Source: DATJNI01 sp035508275 (GTDB lineage: Bacteria; Patescibacteriota; Saccharimonadia; Saccharimonadales; UBA4665). Taken from it: DNA of 14,579 nucleotides. Shown here piece by piece: positions 6,445 to 12,611 of the stretch (position 1 is the first letter of the stretch; each line of letters begins with the position of its first letter). The position numbers and the translations under genes were made by a program. The stretch spans positions 1-14,579 of the forward strand of contig DATJNI010000018.1 of the NCBI GenBank assembly GCA_035508275.1, read 5' to 3'. The notes beneath the pieces were generated by a model. It ran no database searches. It was not told the origin of the DNA and was given only the letters and a program-made list of their open reading frames with translations.

Positions 6445-6457
6445 GGTATATAATACC
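6445..6457. promoter_or_regulatory. palindrome overlapping the amidotransferase -10 region
   Basis: GGTAT-ATA-ATACC is a perfect inverted repeat that contains TATAAT-like boxes on both strands. It sits just upstream of the amidotransferase start and may be an operator or simply a symmetric AT-rich promoter core. Confidence 0.35.
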
Positions 6458-6462
6458 TTATT

Positions 6463-6490
6463 AGATAAACATACTTTTGTCACTGTTTAT
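6463..6490. repeat. inverted repeat in the amidotransferase/polymerase divergent region
   Basis: ATAAACA (6465-6471) and TGTTTAT (6484-6490) are perfect 7-bp inverted arms with a 12-nt centre; the outer bases AGAT and ATCT continue the symmetry imperfectly. It is a possible protein-binding site. The rest of 6431-6639 holds a weak AGTCC/GGACT dyad (6562-6585), and I see no SOS-box-like sequence. Confidence 0.35.
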
Positions 6491-6639
6491 ACTTATCTCA
6501 GGCTTAGCAAACTCACTGGTTAATCCACGTCCCTGCTTAAACCTCATACATTTTTTCAAATAGTCCGTTTAGGCCAATTAGGACTTTAAGTCATTGGCAA
6601 ATCTCTTTTATTTAATTGTATGAGGAGCGTCTTAAGGTT

Positions 6640-6906
6640 ATGCGTGAAAAAATAAACGAAGAGGTCAGTGTTGTTATGTATTTTAGTGCCCGGCAACATA
6701 TGGCCTTGCCACATTTAATTAGTTGGCAGAACAAGGAGTATCAGGTGGGCAAGATCGGTTACCACCATAAAATTACTGAGGGGGCTACACTTCACCATAT
6801 ATTCGAATTAGTAGATAAAGAGGAAAATCTGTGGTTTAGGTTGAGGCTGGATACTAGCAATCTACACTGGACACTTGAGGCGGTTAGCGATGGACTTGTC
6901 TCTTAA
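6640..6906 (+). CDS. small polymerase-associated protein (88 aa), DUF6504-like
   Basis: Small soluble protein whose pattern resembles the DUF6504-type proteins found beside Y-family polymerases in other bacteria: a hydrophobic PHLISWQNKEYQVGKIGYHH beta core, then HHIFELVDKEENLWFRLRLD and HWTLEAV. That match is from memory of the pattern and is tentative. The frame is open from a TTG at 6616; I chose the ATG at 6640, which lies 12 nt after a strong GAGGAG. The end overlaps the polymerase start by 17 nt, so the two are translationally coupled and probably act together in lesion bypass. Its direct activity is unknown. Confidence 0.75.
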   Translation: MREKINEEVSVVMYFSARQHMALPHLISWQNKEYQVGKIGYHHKITEGATLHHIFELVDKEENLWFRLRLDTSNLHWTLEAVSDGLVS

Positions 6907-8122
6907 CACGTCCAGTCCGCTCATGATGCACGTGGACATTAATTCCTGTTTCGCAATTATTGAGCAGCAGGCTAATCCGCTAATTAGAGATAGGCCAGTA
7001 GCGGTAGCGGCTTATGACAGCCCTAAGGGGATTGTTCTAGCTTCGTCCTATCAAGCTAAGGCACTTGGTATAAAGCTGGGGGTAAGCGTTGCCCAAGCTA
7101 GACAATTAGCGCCGGATGTCGTGGTGATGACGCCGGATCCAGATAAGTATTTTGATGCCCACAGGCGTTTTAAGGAAATTCTGCTGCGCTACACTAGTTC
7201 GGTTAACCCTAAAAGTGTGGATGAATTCATTGTAGACTTTCATGGGTCTATTGCCGATCAAACAGGTCAGGACTTGGTTGAGATTGGTCGGCAAATTAAA
7301 AGGGACGTTAAAAGAGAGATTGGTGAGTACGTCACTATTAACGTTGGTCTTGGCCCAAATAGGTTTTTAGCAAAGCTAGCGGCTGGACTTAATAAGCCGG
7401 ATGGTTTGGAGGTAATTTCAGCTGAGAATTTAAGAGAGGTTTATGCTCGAGTGGAGCTTGTGGATCTGCCCGGGATTAACTTGAGGTATAAAGGTAGACT
7501 TAACTGCGCTGGGATATATACGCCACTAGAGTTTTTGGAAGCCGACCTCCCTACCCTAAAAAAGAAGGTCTTTAGAAGTATTAATGGCTATTACTGGTAT
7601 TTAAGGCTTCGAGGACATGAGATAGATTCAGTAGATTTTGATAGAAAGAGTTTCGGTCAGCAGTATGCACTCGGTAATAAAACAGATGACAAGGACGAAG
7701 TTAATAGACTACTTATGAAGCTATGCGAAAAGACTGGCAGAAGGCTAAGACGTGATAACTTTATAGCCCACGGCATTAACATGTGGCTGAGATTCGAAAA
7801 TGGCTCGAATTGGTCAAAGAGCGCTAGAAGCAAATCGGGAGTTTATTCTACCCAAGATATTTACCTTCAAGCGCAGCGACTTTTGAAAGGTCTGGCTTTA
7901 CCGGCTAGGGTGACTAATATTTCGGTGAGTGTTTTTAATCTTAGTCCGGCTTTGCCGGCTCAACTTGGTTTGTTTGATGATAGCCGTTTAGATAATCGTT
8001 CCTTGGCTGTAGCTGCCGACATAGTAAACGATAAATACGGTGAGTTCTCAATAGTGCCGGCTATTATGGCGAACATGCAGGATGTAATTTTAAAACGGGT
8101 GGCTTTTGGTAGGACGGATTAA
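6890..8122 (+). CDS. Y-family DNA polymerase (DinB/UmuC-like)
   Basis: Translesion DNA polymerase of 410 aa. The palm motif HVDINSCFAIIEQQANP provides the first catalytic aspartate (D16) and the aromatic steric gate (F21). SVDEF gives D111 and E112, the second acidic pair. The thumb helix-hairpin-helix region (NVGLGPNRFLAKLAAGLNKPDG, then VELVDLPGI) and the little-finger domain follow. A likely beta-clamp-binding motif, QLGLF, is at 358-362. Asn instead of Asp two residues after D16, and the DINSCF pattern, place it nearer UmuC-like or CPR-type polymerases than E. coli DinB. The ATG at 6890 has GAGG 9 nt upstream. It is the second gene of the operon and is followed by a strong terminator. No LexA-type box is evident. 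Confidence 0.92.
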   Translation: MDLSLNTSSPLMMHVDINSCFAIIEQQANPLIRDRPVAVAAYDSPKGIVLASSYQAKALGIKLGVSVAQARQLAPDVVVMTPDPDKYFDAHRRFKEILLRYTSSVNPKSVDEFIVDFHGSIADQTGQDLVEIGRQIKRDVKREIGEYVTINVGLGPNRFLAKLAAGLNKPDGLEVISAENLREVYARVELVDLPGINLRYKGRLNCAGIYTPLEFLEADLPTLKKKVFRSINGYYWYLRLRGHEIDSVDFDRKSFGQQYALGNKTDDKDEVNRLLMKLCEKTGRRLRRDNFIAHGINMWLRFENGSNWSKSARSKSGVYSTQDIYLQAQRLLKGLALPARVTNISVSVFNLSPALPAQLGLFDDSRLDNRSLAVAADIVNDKYGEFSIVPAIMANMQDVILKRVAFGRTD

Positions 8123-8125
8123 ATA

Positions 8126-8164
8126 AATAAGACCTGGAGGGGGTTAATCTCAGGTCTTATTTTT
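8126..8164 (+). terminator. strong terminator after the polymerase gene, probably bidirectional
   Basis: AATAAGACCTG (8126-8136) pairs perfectly over 11 bp with CAGGTCTTATT (8151-8161) and is followed by T residues. It starts 4 nt after the polymerase stop. On the minus strand the stem is followed by TTATTT, so it can also stop transcription of the 28-codon gene. Confidence 0.88.
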
Positions 8165-8171
8165 AGAACTT

Positions 8172-8258
8172 TTAGAGCTTCTTTATAAGCTTGTCAATTT
8201 TGACAAAGTCCTCGCTGGAAGCACTTAGTTCGAAAGATAAACCACTTTCGGTTGTCAT
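8172..8258 (-). CDS. 28-aa peptide gene behind a consensus promoter
   Basis: A short frame from ATG to TAA encodes 28 residues: N-terminal MTTESGLSFELSASSEDF, then a Lys-rich amphipathic-looking helix VKIDKLIKKL. It has a near-ideal Shine-Dalgarno (GAGGAG, 9 nt before the ATG). It sits about 50 nt downstream of the only fully consensus promoter I found in the window, and its stop is 8 nt from the bidirectional terminator. So it has every part of a dedicated, strongly transcribed unit. I recognise no homologue. It may be a regulatory or toxin-like micropeptide, or a leader in a regulated small RNA. It is too short for composition tests. Confidence 0.6.
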   Translation of the reverse strand: MTTESGLSFELSASSEDFVKIDKLIKKL

Positions 8259-8292
8259 GGTGGTTAGCTCCTCGAATTATTTTTATATTTTT

Positions 8293-8310
8293 GTTTTGTG
8301 ATCACGAAAC
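8293..8310. promoter_or_regulatory. palindromic operator GTTTTGTGATCACGAAAC
   Basis: An 18-bp dyad with core GTGATCAC, symmetric except for one position pair. It begins about 2 nt after the expected start of transcription from the consensus promoter at 8319-8346, which is a classic repressor site. As RNA it could also fold into a small 5' hairpin. Confidence 0.6.
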
Positions 8311-8318
8311 TTTTATAT

Positions 8319-8346
8319 ATTATACACAATATTGAGGATTTGTCAA
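8319..8346 (-). promoter_or_regulatory. fully consensus sigma-70 promoter (TTGACA-16-TATAAT)
   Basis: On the minus strand, TTGACA (8341-8346), a 16-nt spacer and TATAAT (8319-8324) match both hexamers exactly. It drives the 28-codon gene. An A/T-rich leader with the palindrome and GAGGAG follows. The rest of the 8259-8429 gap shows no gene. Confidence 0.82.
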
Positions 8347-8429
8347 TATATGTACAGGGGTTATTTGTTTCGTTTGACCTCAGTCGTAATATTAACTACT
8401 AGAGGTACATAAGCGCAATAGCAAACTAT

Positions 8430-8798
8430 CTATTCTGTTGTAATTTTATGGGACCTGTTTATTTGAAGAGTTAGGCCAACGGCGAACACTAGTATAAGCA
8501 GTACTGCTATCAGGAGGCCTGTGTTTACATGATGAGATGTGGTTGGGGCACTTGAAGTTGTACTGGATGAACTTGCTGCGGCTGCCTGATTAAGATTAAT
8601 GGCAGGTATTGCTGATTGTTTGAGCGTTAGACCACTATTTTGGGATGAGTTTAGATAAGAGCTACTTGAGTTATTAGATTGAATAGTGCCACTACTTGTA
8701 GGGTTTAGATTACCGCTGGTTACACCACTTTGCGGGCTCTGGGTATTGGTCTGAGTGCCACCATCCAGTGTGGAGGTATTTAATCCCGAATCATTCAT
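8430..8798 (-). CDS. Ser/Thr/Asn-rich protein with C-terminal membrane anchor (122 aa)
   Basis: Residues 1-90 are low-complexity Ser, Thr, Asn, Gln and Gly with almost no charge (TSSGTIQSNNSSSSYLNSS, AAAASSSSTTSSAPTTS). One hydrophobic span (TGLLIAVLLILVFAVGLTLQI, about 93-113) follows, then a short tail NRSHKITTE. There is no signal peptide. The basic tail suggests that it stays inside and the disordered part faces outward, a stalk-like or heavily modified surface segment. The frame is open upstream from a TTG, but the ATG at 8798 is preferred. TACAAT ends 9 nt before it and there is no ribosome site, so the leader is very short. No family can be named from low-complexity sequence. Confidence 0.72.
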   Translation of the reverse strand: MNDSGLNTSTLDGGTQTNTQSPQSGVTSGNLNPTSSGTIQSNNSSSSYLNSSQNSGLTLKQSAIPAINLNQAAAASSSSTTSSAPTTSHHVNTGLLIAVLLILVFAVGLTLQINRSHKITTE

Positions 8799-8864
8799 TA
8801 CTGAATAATTGTAGAGCAATTAAGCGTAACAGGCTAATGCCTAAAGAGCTAATCTAAACACACT

Positions 8865-8888
8865 CAGTAATAGTCACAGCGTTTACTG
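8865..8888 (-). terminator. weak hairpin at the end of the IMP cyclohydrolase gene
   Basis: CAGTAA and TTACTG arms (8865-8870 and 8883-8888) overlap the stop codon, and the minus-strand sequence after them is only moderately T-rich. It is a possible but weak terminator. Confidence 0.3.
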
Positions 8889-9686
8889 TGGTGGAGAATT
8901 TATTATGCAGGTTTCTTCAATTGCGCCCGTTTCAAGGTTTATAGAGCGTGTTAGTAGTGCTACCCTATTTTCTCTGTTCAAGACGCCCCATATTCTTTGT
9001 GCTGTGCTTACCGCGTCATTATCAAAGGGAAATGCATACGGATCAAGGTCAAATGAAGGCAATGGATTGTCATCCCCCAAGTAGGTTTGGATACCGAAGC
9101 CCACCCCAAGGGGTACTTTGTCTATGTCATCCACCATATGCGTTTCATATCTAGGTTCACCAGAGGATGAATCTTTGCGGACAACTGCTAGCCCAAAGGG
9201 TGTGGGGGCTCCCTCGCGTAAGTCTATTACGCCGGTTATTCTGGGTGTAAAATTTGGTTCATCGGGCTCGTATTGAGACAAGTCAACACCACTTAAGACC
9301 GGCGCCTCCTTTACTGCCGTATCTAAATCTTTACCATCGACAATTGCTTCGTGCACATATGGAGTTTGGGCACCGTTTGAGATTACGTGTACACCCTCAC
9401 CGGATATCGATGCTTGATAATAGATTAATGCAGCGTTCTCTGTTTCTGCCATTTCTTCAGGAGTTTTGCCTGGCGCAACTGTGCGGACAGAACCTAGGCC
9501 CTCATCAACAAAAATACGAGTACGAGAACCTGTACTACGTCCCATGATTGCGTAGGCCTGAATCGCTAGTTGGCCGTCTATATTAACACCCATCATTGCA
9601 ACACGACCTGGGTATGAGTTATCCCTTAACTCTGTCATGTTTCCGTAGATTTCCATTTGTCCTTGCTCAATTTGTAATTCTGGCAT
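8883..9686 (-). CDS. IMP cyclohydrolase-like protein (PurO type)
   Basis: A 267-aa protein with the patterned blocks of the PurO/IMP cyclohydrolase-like family (Ntn-hydrolase fold), which closes FAICAR to IMP in the last step of purine synthesis. Blocks seen are YPGR (25-28), AYAIMGRSTGSRTRIF (44-59), VISNGAQT (101-108), PNFTPRITGV (144-153) and GIQTYLGDDNPLPSF (198-212), in the expected order and at normal length. No other purine gene is nearby, so the substrate in this organism is uncertain. It is led by a Shine-Dalgarno (GGGAG) and the promoter TTGCAT (9742-9747), 17 nt, CATACT (9719-9724), with a perfect ATGCAAGCAT palindrome. I count about 14 Arg to 5 Lys. Family assignment is from remembered motifs. 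Confidence 0.8.
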   Translation of the reverse strand: MPELQIEQGQMEIYGNMTELRDNSYPGRVAMMGVNIDGQLAIQAYAIMGRSTGSRTRIFVDEGLGSVRTVAPGKTPEEMAETENAALIYYQASISGEGVHVISNGAQTPYVHEAIVDGKDLDTAVKEAPVLSGVDLSQYEPDEPNFTPRITGVIDLREGAPTPFGLAVVRKDSSSGEPRYETHMVDDIDKVPLGVGFGIQTYLGDDNPLPSFDLDPYAFPFDNDAVSTAQRIWGVLNRENRVALLTRSINLETGAIEETCIINSPPQ

Positions 9687-9718
9687 TTTGACTCCCGTTT
9701 ATAAATTGTATAGCTGAA

Positions 9719-9751
9719 AGTATGTTCACGAATTAAACAATATGCAAGCAT
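9719..9751 (-). promoter_or_regulatory. promoter of the IMP cyclohydrolase gene with ATGCAAGCAT palindrome
   Basis: TTGCAT (9742-9747) and CATACT (9719-9724) are 17 nt apart. The -35 lies inside the perfect palindrome ATGCAAGCAT (9742-9751), immediately after the terminator of tRNA-fMet. It shares the 8-mer TGCAAGCA/TGCTTGCA with three other promoters. Confidence 0.6.
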
Positions 9752-9755
9752 GAGC

Positions 9756-9784
9756 AAAATAAAAAGACCTCCGTCGTGAAGGTC
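9756..9784 (-). terminator. Rho-independent terminator of tRNA-fMet
   Basis: On the minus strand GACCTTC pairs with GGAGGTC (7 bp, one G-U; 9766-9784) around ACGAC and is followed by a T-rich run (9756-9765). It lies 10 nt after the CCA of tRNA-fMet. Confidence 0.85.
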
Positions 9785-9794
9785 AAAATACTTC

Positions 9795-9869
9795 TGGTTG
9801 CGGGGGCAGGACTCGAACCTGCGACCTCGTGGTTATGAGCCACGCGAGCTGCCGCTGCTCCACCCCGCG
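9795..9869 (-). tRNA. tRNA-fMet (CAU), initiator
   Basis: Starts CGCGGGGTGGAGCAG and ends CCCCCGCAACCA, as in bacterial initiators. C1 (9869) faces A72 (9799), the C-A mismatch needed for formylation and initiation. The anticodon loop is CTCATAA and CCA is encoded (9795-9797). The D loop is short (7 nt). The anticodon stem is CGTGG/CCACG, so only two of the three usual consecutive G-C pairs remain: pair 29-41 is U-A. It sits after the ftsB-like gene, has its own promoter and terminator, and is the only initiator seen here. Confidence 0.95.
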
Positions 9870-9883
9870 TTAAACAGATTAGA

Positions 9884-9913
9884 ATTATATCATAACAGAG
9901 GTGATTTTTTCAA
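9884..9913 (-). promoter_or_regulatory. promoter of tRNA-fMet
   Basis: TTGAAA (9908-9913), 18 nt, then TATAAT (9884-9889) with an extended TG just before it, ending 14 nt upstream of the mature tRNA 5' end. The -35 ends 3 nt before the ftsB-like stop codon. Confidence 0.72.
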
Positions 9914-9916
9914 GAG

Positions 9917-10381
9917 TTATCTGTCTCTATCAAGTAGAAAGTTTACCCAGGACTCGAAGTTGCTTTGCAGTTTTGACTTCTTAGATGTCGTTAGACTTTG
10001 GTAATCGCTATTAGGTAGATTTACGGTATCTGCTAGAGCTACTTGGTTTGGTACTATTACTTCTTTCTCCCCTGGCGCTGCTAGTCCGAAGTTTTGTCTG
10101 GCGGAGAGCTCAACGAATTGGTTCGAGCTATAGTACTGGTTTTGAAGTTGTAGGTTTTCGTTTTGTAGTTTTTGCAAATAGTTTTGTTGTCCCAAAGCAG
10201 TGATCTGTTTTTGGAGAGTATAGTTGGTTTGAACTGTTTTAATCCCACTCCAGGTTATAAGAAGCATGATAACTACAAATAACGTCCGTCCTAGGAACCT
10301 AACATCGTTAAGCTGGTTCACTATAGTATTAGAGTAGTTTTTGTATTTATTTTTTGTTAGCATATCGAACTTAATACTCAT
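9917..10381 (-). CDS. FtsB/DivIC-like septum formation protein
   Basis: A 154-aa bitopic membrane protein of the divisome FtsB/DivIC type. A polar N-terminus (1-30) leads to one membrane span (about 31-47, RTLFVVIMLLITWSGI). A Gln/Leu/Asn-rich coiled coil follows (about 54-84, QKQITALGQQNYLQKLQNEN), then the family-like ELSARQNFGLAAPGEKEVIV (91-110) and a Ser/Lys-rich C-terminal tail. FtsB/DivIC link with FtsL in septal peptidoglycan synthesis; that role is inferred from architecture. No ribosome site precedes the first ATG; an ATG six codons later is an alternative start. It is divergent from tRNA-Ile2 and lies directly upstream of tRNA-fMet. Confidence 0.82.
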   Translation of the reverse strand: MSIKFDMLTKNKYKNYSNTIVNQLNDVRFLGRTLFVVIMLLITWSGIKTVQTNYTLQKQITALGQQNYLQKLQNENLQLQNQYYSSNQFVELSARQNFGLAAPGEKEVIVPNQVALADTVNLPNSDYQSLTTSKKSKLQSNFESWVNFLLDRDR

Positions 10382-10442
10382 TATATAACTTTTTAGAGGA
10401 TCTGCTATACTCTGATCTGTTAAGATATTAACTAGTACATTA

Positions 10443-10518
<76 letters not shown>

Positions 10519-10587
10519 GATTTGAATTTTTGTCATTAGCTACCTCAAATTGCTCAATTAGCTGATATAAGTCGAGATATTTTTCAA

Positions 10588-10623
10588 TGCTTGCTTTAAA
10601 GGGTTTGACTTAAGCGTTATAAT
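10588..10623 (+). promoter_or_regulatory. probable promoter region of the kinase gene
   Basis: A perfect TATAAT (10618-10623) with a poor -35 at standard spacing (TTTAAA, 10595-10600). TGCTTGCT (10588-10595), one base from the shared TGCTTGCA motif, lies further up; used as a -35 its spacing would be 21 nt. The remainder of the 10519-10669 gap is an A/T-rich leader with no ribosome site. Confidence 0.45.
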
Positions 10624-10669
10624 ATAAGTGTAAGAAGTAAATAAAAACTTTAAAAATTTAAAACAAACA

Positions 10670-11617
10670 ATGACTCAACAAGAATTAATAGTGCCTCATC
10701 TGGATACTAGTTTGCCTGAACCTCCAGCGAAATTGGAGCAAGGAACTATTATTCTTGATGGACTTGAGCTGGACGAAGTTATGCATATAGGCTCTAATGC
10801 TGTTGTATACAGAGCTGAGAATGCACATGGCGAAGGGGTAGCTGTTAAAATCTTTGACGAAAGAAAGCCGGGAGGAGTTGACACCGAGCTAGCCACACAC
10901 GCGACACTGAATGGTACACCTGGCCTAGTTAGGGCTCTATCCATGGGTATTACAGACACGGAGGTGCCTCAGAGATTTGTCGCAATGGAATTAGCACCAA
11001 CGAATGCCGAGAAGCTCGTTCTAGAAAATGGCGTGATGCCTGAGGATGTATTGCTGTCAGGTATATCTCAAGTAGCGCCAGCGTTAAGAGAGATGCTGTC
11101 TGCGCGTTTAGCACATATGGATGTTAAACCAAGAAATATATTAGTATACCCGGAAACTAATGTCTGGCGTCTTACAGATTATGGTAGTGTCAAATATCTC
11201 GGTAGACAGACTGTTGCCAAAACTGGAGTTGATGAAACAACTGACATTGATCATGACGATTTTGGCACGCTAGATTTCGGTGACATTTCTGCAACGCTAG
11301 GGTATGCTCCACCTGAAGTCATAGAGGCGAGACCTACTCCCACGTCCGACGTTTTTGAATTAGGTGCAACCATACAATATTTGGCAACGAAAGAGCTTCC
11401 TTTTGGGAAGACTACCAAAAGTCTAAGCATTGCTGATGTGCTTGAATACATGCAGACCTTATTAAAAGGCGACCCTCAACCCATTAGCCATTTGCGTGAA
11501 GATTTCCCTGAAGAAGTCGGCAGAATTGTACGTCAAATGCTAAGCCCTACTCCAGAAGATAGACCAAGTATTACCGATGTGGTTGAAGCTCTAGACGTGG
11601 CTGCGCACAAAGTCTAA
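10670..11617 (+). CDS. soluble Hanks-type Ser/Thr protein kinase
   Basis: A 315-aa kinase with most Hanks signature elements: a degenerate glycine loop GSNAVVYRAE (41-50), the ATP-binding lysine in VAVK (K60), the catalytic loop HMDVKPRN (D151, K153, N156), metal-binding TDYGS (D170, DFG changed to DYG), APPE (213-216) and SDVFELG (D227). The catalytic set is intact apart from glycine-loop wear. A 20-residue acidic insert (DETTDIDHDDFGTLDFGD) fills the activation segment. There is no membrane span and no PASTA or other sensor domain, so it is cytoplasmic, and its input is unknown. No ribosome site precedes the ATG; the leader is A-rich. Its 3' end overlaps the convergent dus gene by 27 nt. 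Confidence 0.9.
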   Translation: MTQQELIVPHLDTSLPEPPAKLEQGTIILDGLELDEVMHIGSNAVVYRAENAHGEGVAVKIFDERKPGGVDTELATHATLNGTPGLVRALSMGITDTEVPQRFVAMELAPTNAEKLVLENGVMPEDVLLSGISQVAPALREMLSARLAHMDVKPRNILVYPETNVWRLTDYGSVKYLGRQTVAKTGVDETTDIDHDDFGTLDFGDISATLGYAPPEVIEARPTPTSDVFELGATIQYLATKELPFGKTTKSLSIADVLEYMQTLLKGDPQPISHLREDFPEEVGRIVRQMLSPTPEDRPSITDVVEALDVAAHKV

Positions 11618-12580
11618 CTTAGAAGTAAGATCATCAATATCTCTGCAATGCATTAGTTCGTTTCTTAGCTCTTTTGCACCCTCGAAATCGTTTATGTACA
11701 CTTTGCAGAACTTATTCAGTACTACCATGGGTTTATCTTGAGGTCTCCAGGTTTTATTAAATAGTTCAACATGTTTTTTAAAGAGCCGGATTTTTTGTTC
11801 TTTAGTGTAGTTATTCCATGGACTATTTTTTGAAAATATAAAAGGATCTTGGAAAACACCTCGACCTATCATGATGCCATCAAGGTTGTACCGTTTGGCT
11901 AGTTCCTCTCCCTGTTTTCGGCTTAACACATCCCCATTGCCTACGATGAGAGTCTTTGGCGTCATTTTGTCCCTAAGTTCCCTGATGCTTCCTATTGCTT
12001 CCCAGTTAGCCTTATCTTTGCTCTTTTGTCTTTTAGTACGACCATGGATAGTTAACATATCTATATTTTGATTAAGCAAAAATTCGGGCCAGGAATAGTC
12101 TATGTCGGTATATCCAAGCCTGGTTTTAATAGATAGAGGTAGGCGGCTGTTTAGTCCTTTTTTAGTAGCCTCAATTATATCCTTAGCTAAAGCCCTGTTA
12201 TTCATAAGCGCCGCGCAGGCACCAGAGTTTACTTCGTTCTTTTGGGGGCAGCCCATATTTAGGTCCACTCCAATGAAGTTACCTTTTACTCCTAGTTCTT
12301 TAGCGAGAGAGCCGTCAGCTATCTGTTTGGCAGTAGTATAGAAATTATCTGGGTTAAGACCCCATATTTGGGCTATTAGGTGTTTTTCTGAATCTGCAAA
12401 CTTCAGTTTCTTAATTAGTTTTGATCTGCCCGGACTATTAAGACCATCTACATTGACAAACTCCGTAAAAGTTAGATCGGGCGGACTACATTTGTCTACG
12501 ATTTGCCTAAAGACAGTGTCAGTAACATCGTCCATCGGGGCTAGCACGGCTAGGATCTTATCTTTTTTGATCGGATACAT
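11591..12580 (-). CDS. dus: tRNA-dihydrouridine synthase
   Basis: A 329-aa FMN enzyme that reduces uridines in the tRNA D loop. It has the N-terminal barrel start LAPMDDVTDTVFRQI, the active-site region DLNMGCPQKNEVNSGACAAL (C111 the expected catalytic acid), IHGRTKRQKSK, the flavin-phosphate-binding GNGDV and GIMIGRG, and a helical C-terminal domain. Length is normal. Which of the Dus A/B/C types it is cannot be told. TATACT (12589-12594), preceded by a TG, ends 8 nt before the ATG without a ribosome site, so the leader is very short. Its last 27 nt overlap the kinase gene on the other strand. With tilS and three tRNAs it gives the window a tRNA-maturation flavour. Confidence 0.93.
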   Translation of the reverse strand: MYPIKKDKILAVLAPMDDVTDTVFRQIVDKCSPPDLTFTEFVNVDGLNSPGRSKLIKKLKFADSEKHLIAQIWGLNPDNFYTTAKQIADGSLAKELGVKGNFIGVDLNMGCPQKNEVNSGACAALMNNRALAKDIIEATKKGLNSRLPLSIKTRLGYTDIDYSWPEFLLNQNIDMLTIHGRTKRQKSKDKANWEAIGSIRELRDKMTPKTLIVGNGDVLSRKQGEELAKRYNLDGIMIGRGVFQDPFIFSKNSPWNNYTKEQKIRLFKKHVELFNKTWRPQDKPMVVLNKFCKVYINDFEGAKELRNELMHCRDIDDLTSKLDFVRSHV

Positions 12581-12611
12581 TTAGCTAGAGTATACCAACA
12601 CTTTTGCCCGA

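Noticed and set aside
6431..6639. LexA/SOS box upstream of the polymerase operon
   Set aside because: I looked for GAAC-N-GTTC-like and CTG-N10-CAG dyads and found none; the dyads present have other sequences.
8948..9547. Plus-strand open frames opposite the IMP cyclohydrolase gene
   Set aside because: They lie antisense to a protein with strong family motifs and have atypical composition (Cys/His/Pro-rich).
10696..11451. Minus-strand frames opposite the kinase gene
   Set aside because: Shadows of the kinase coding frame; no ribosome site or promoter.
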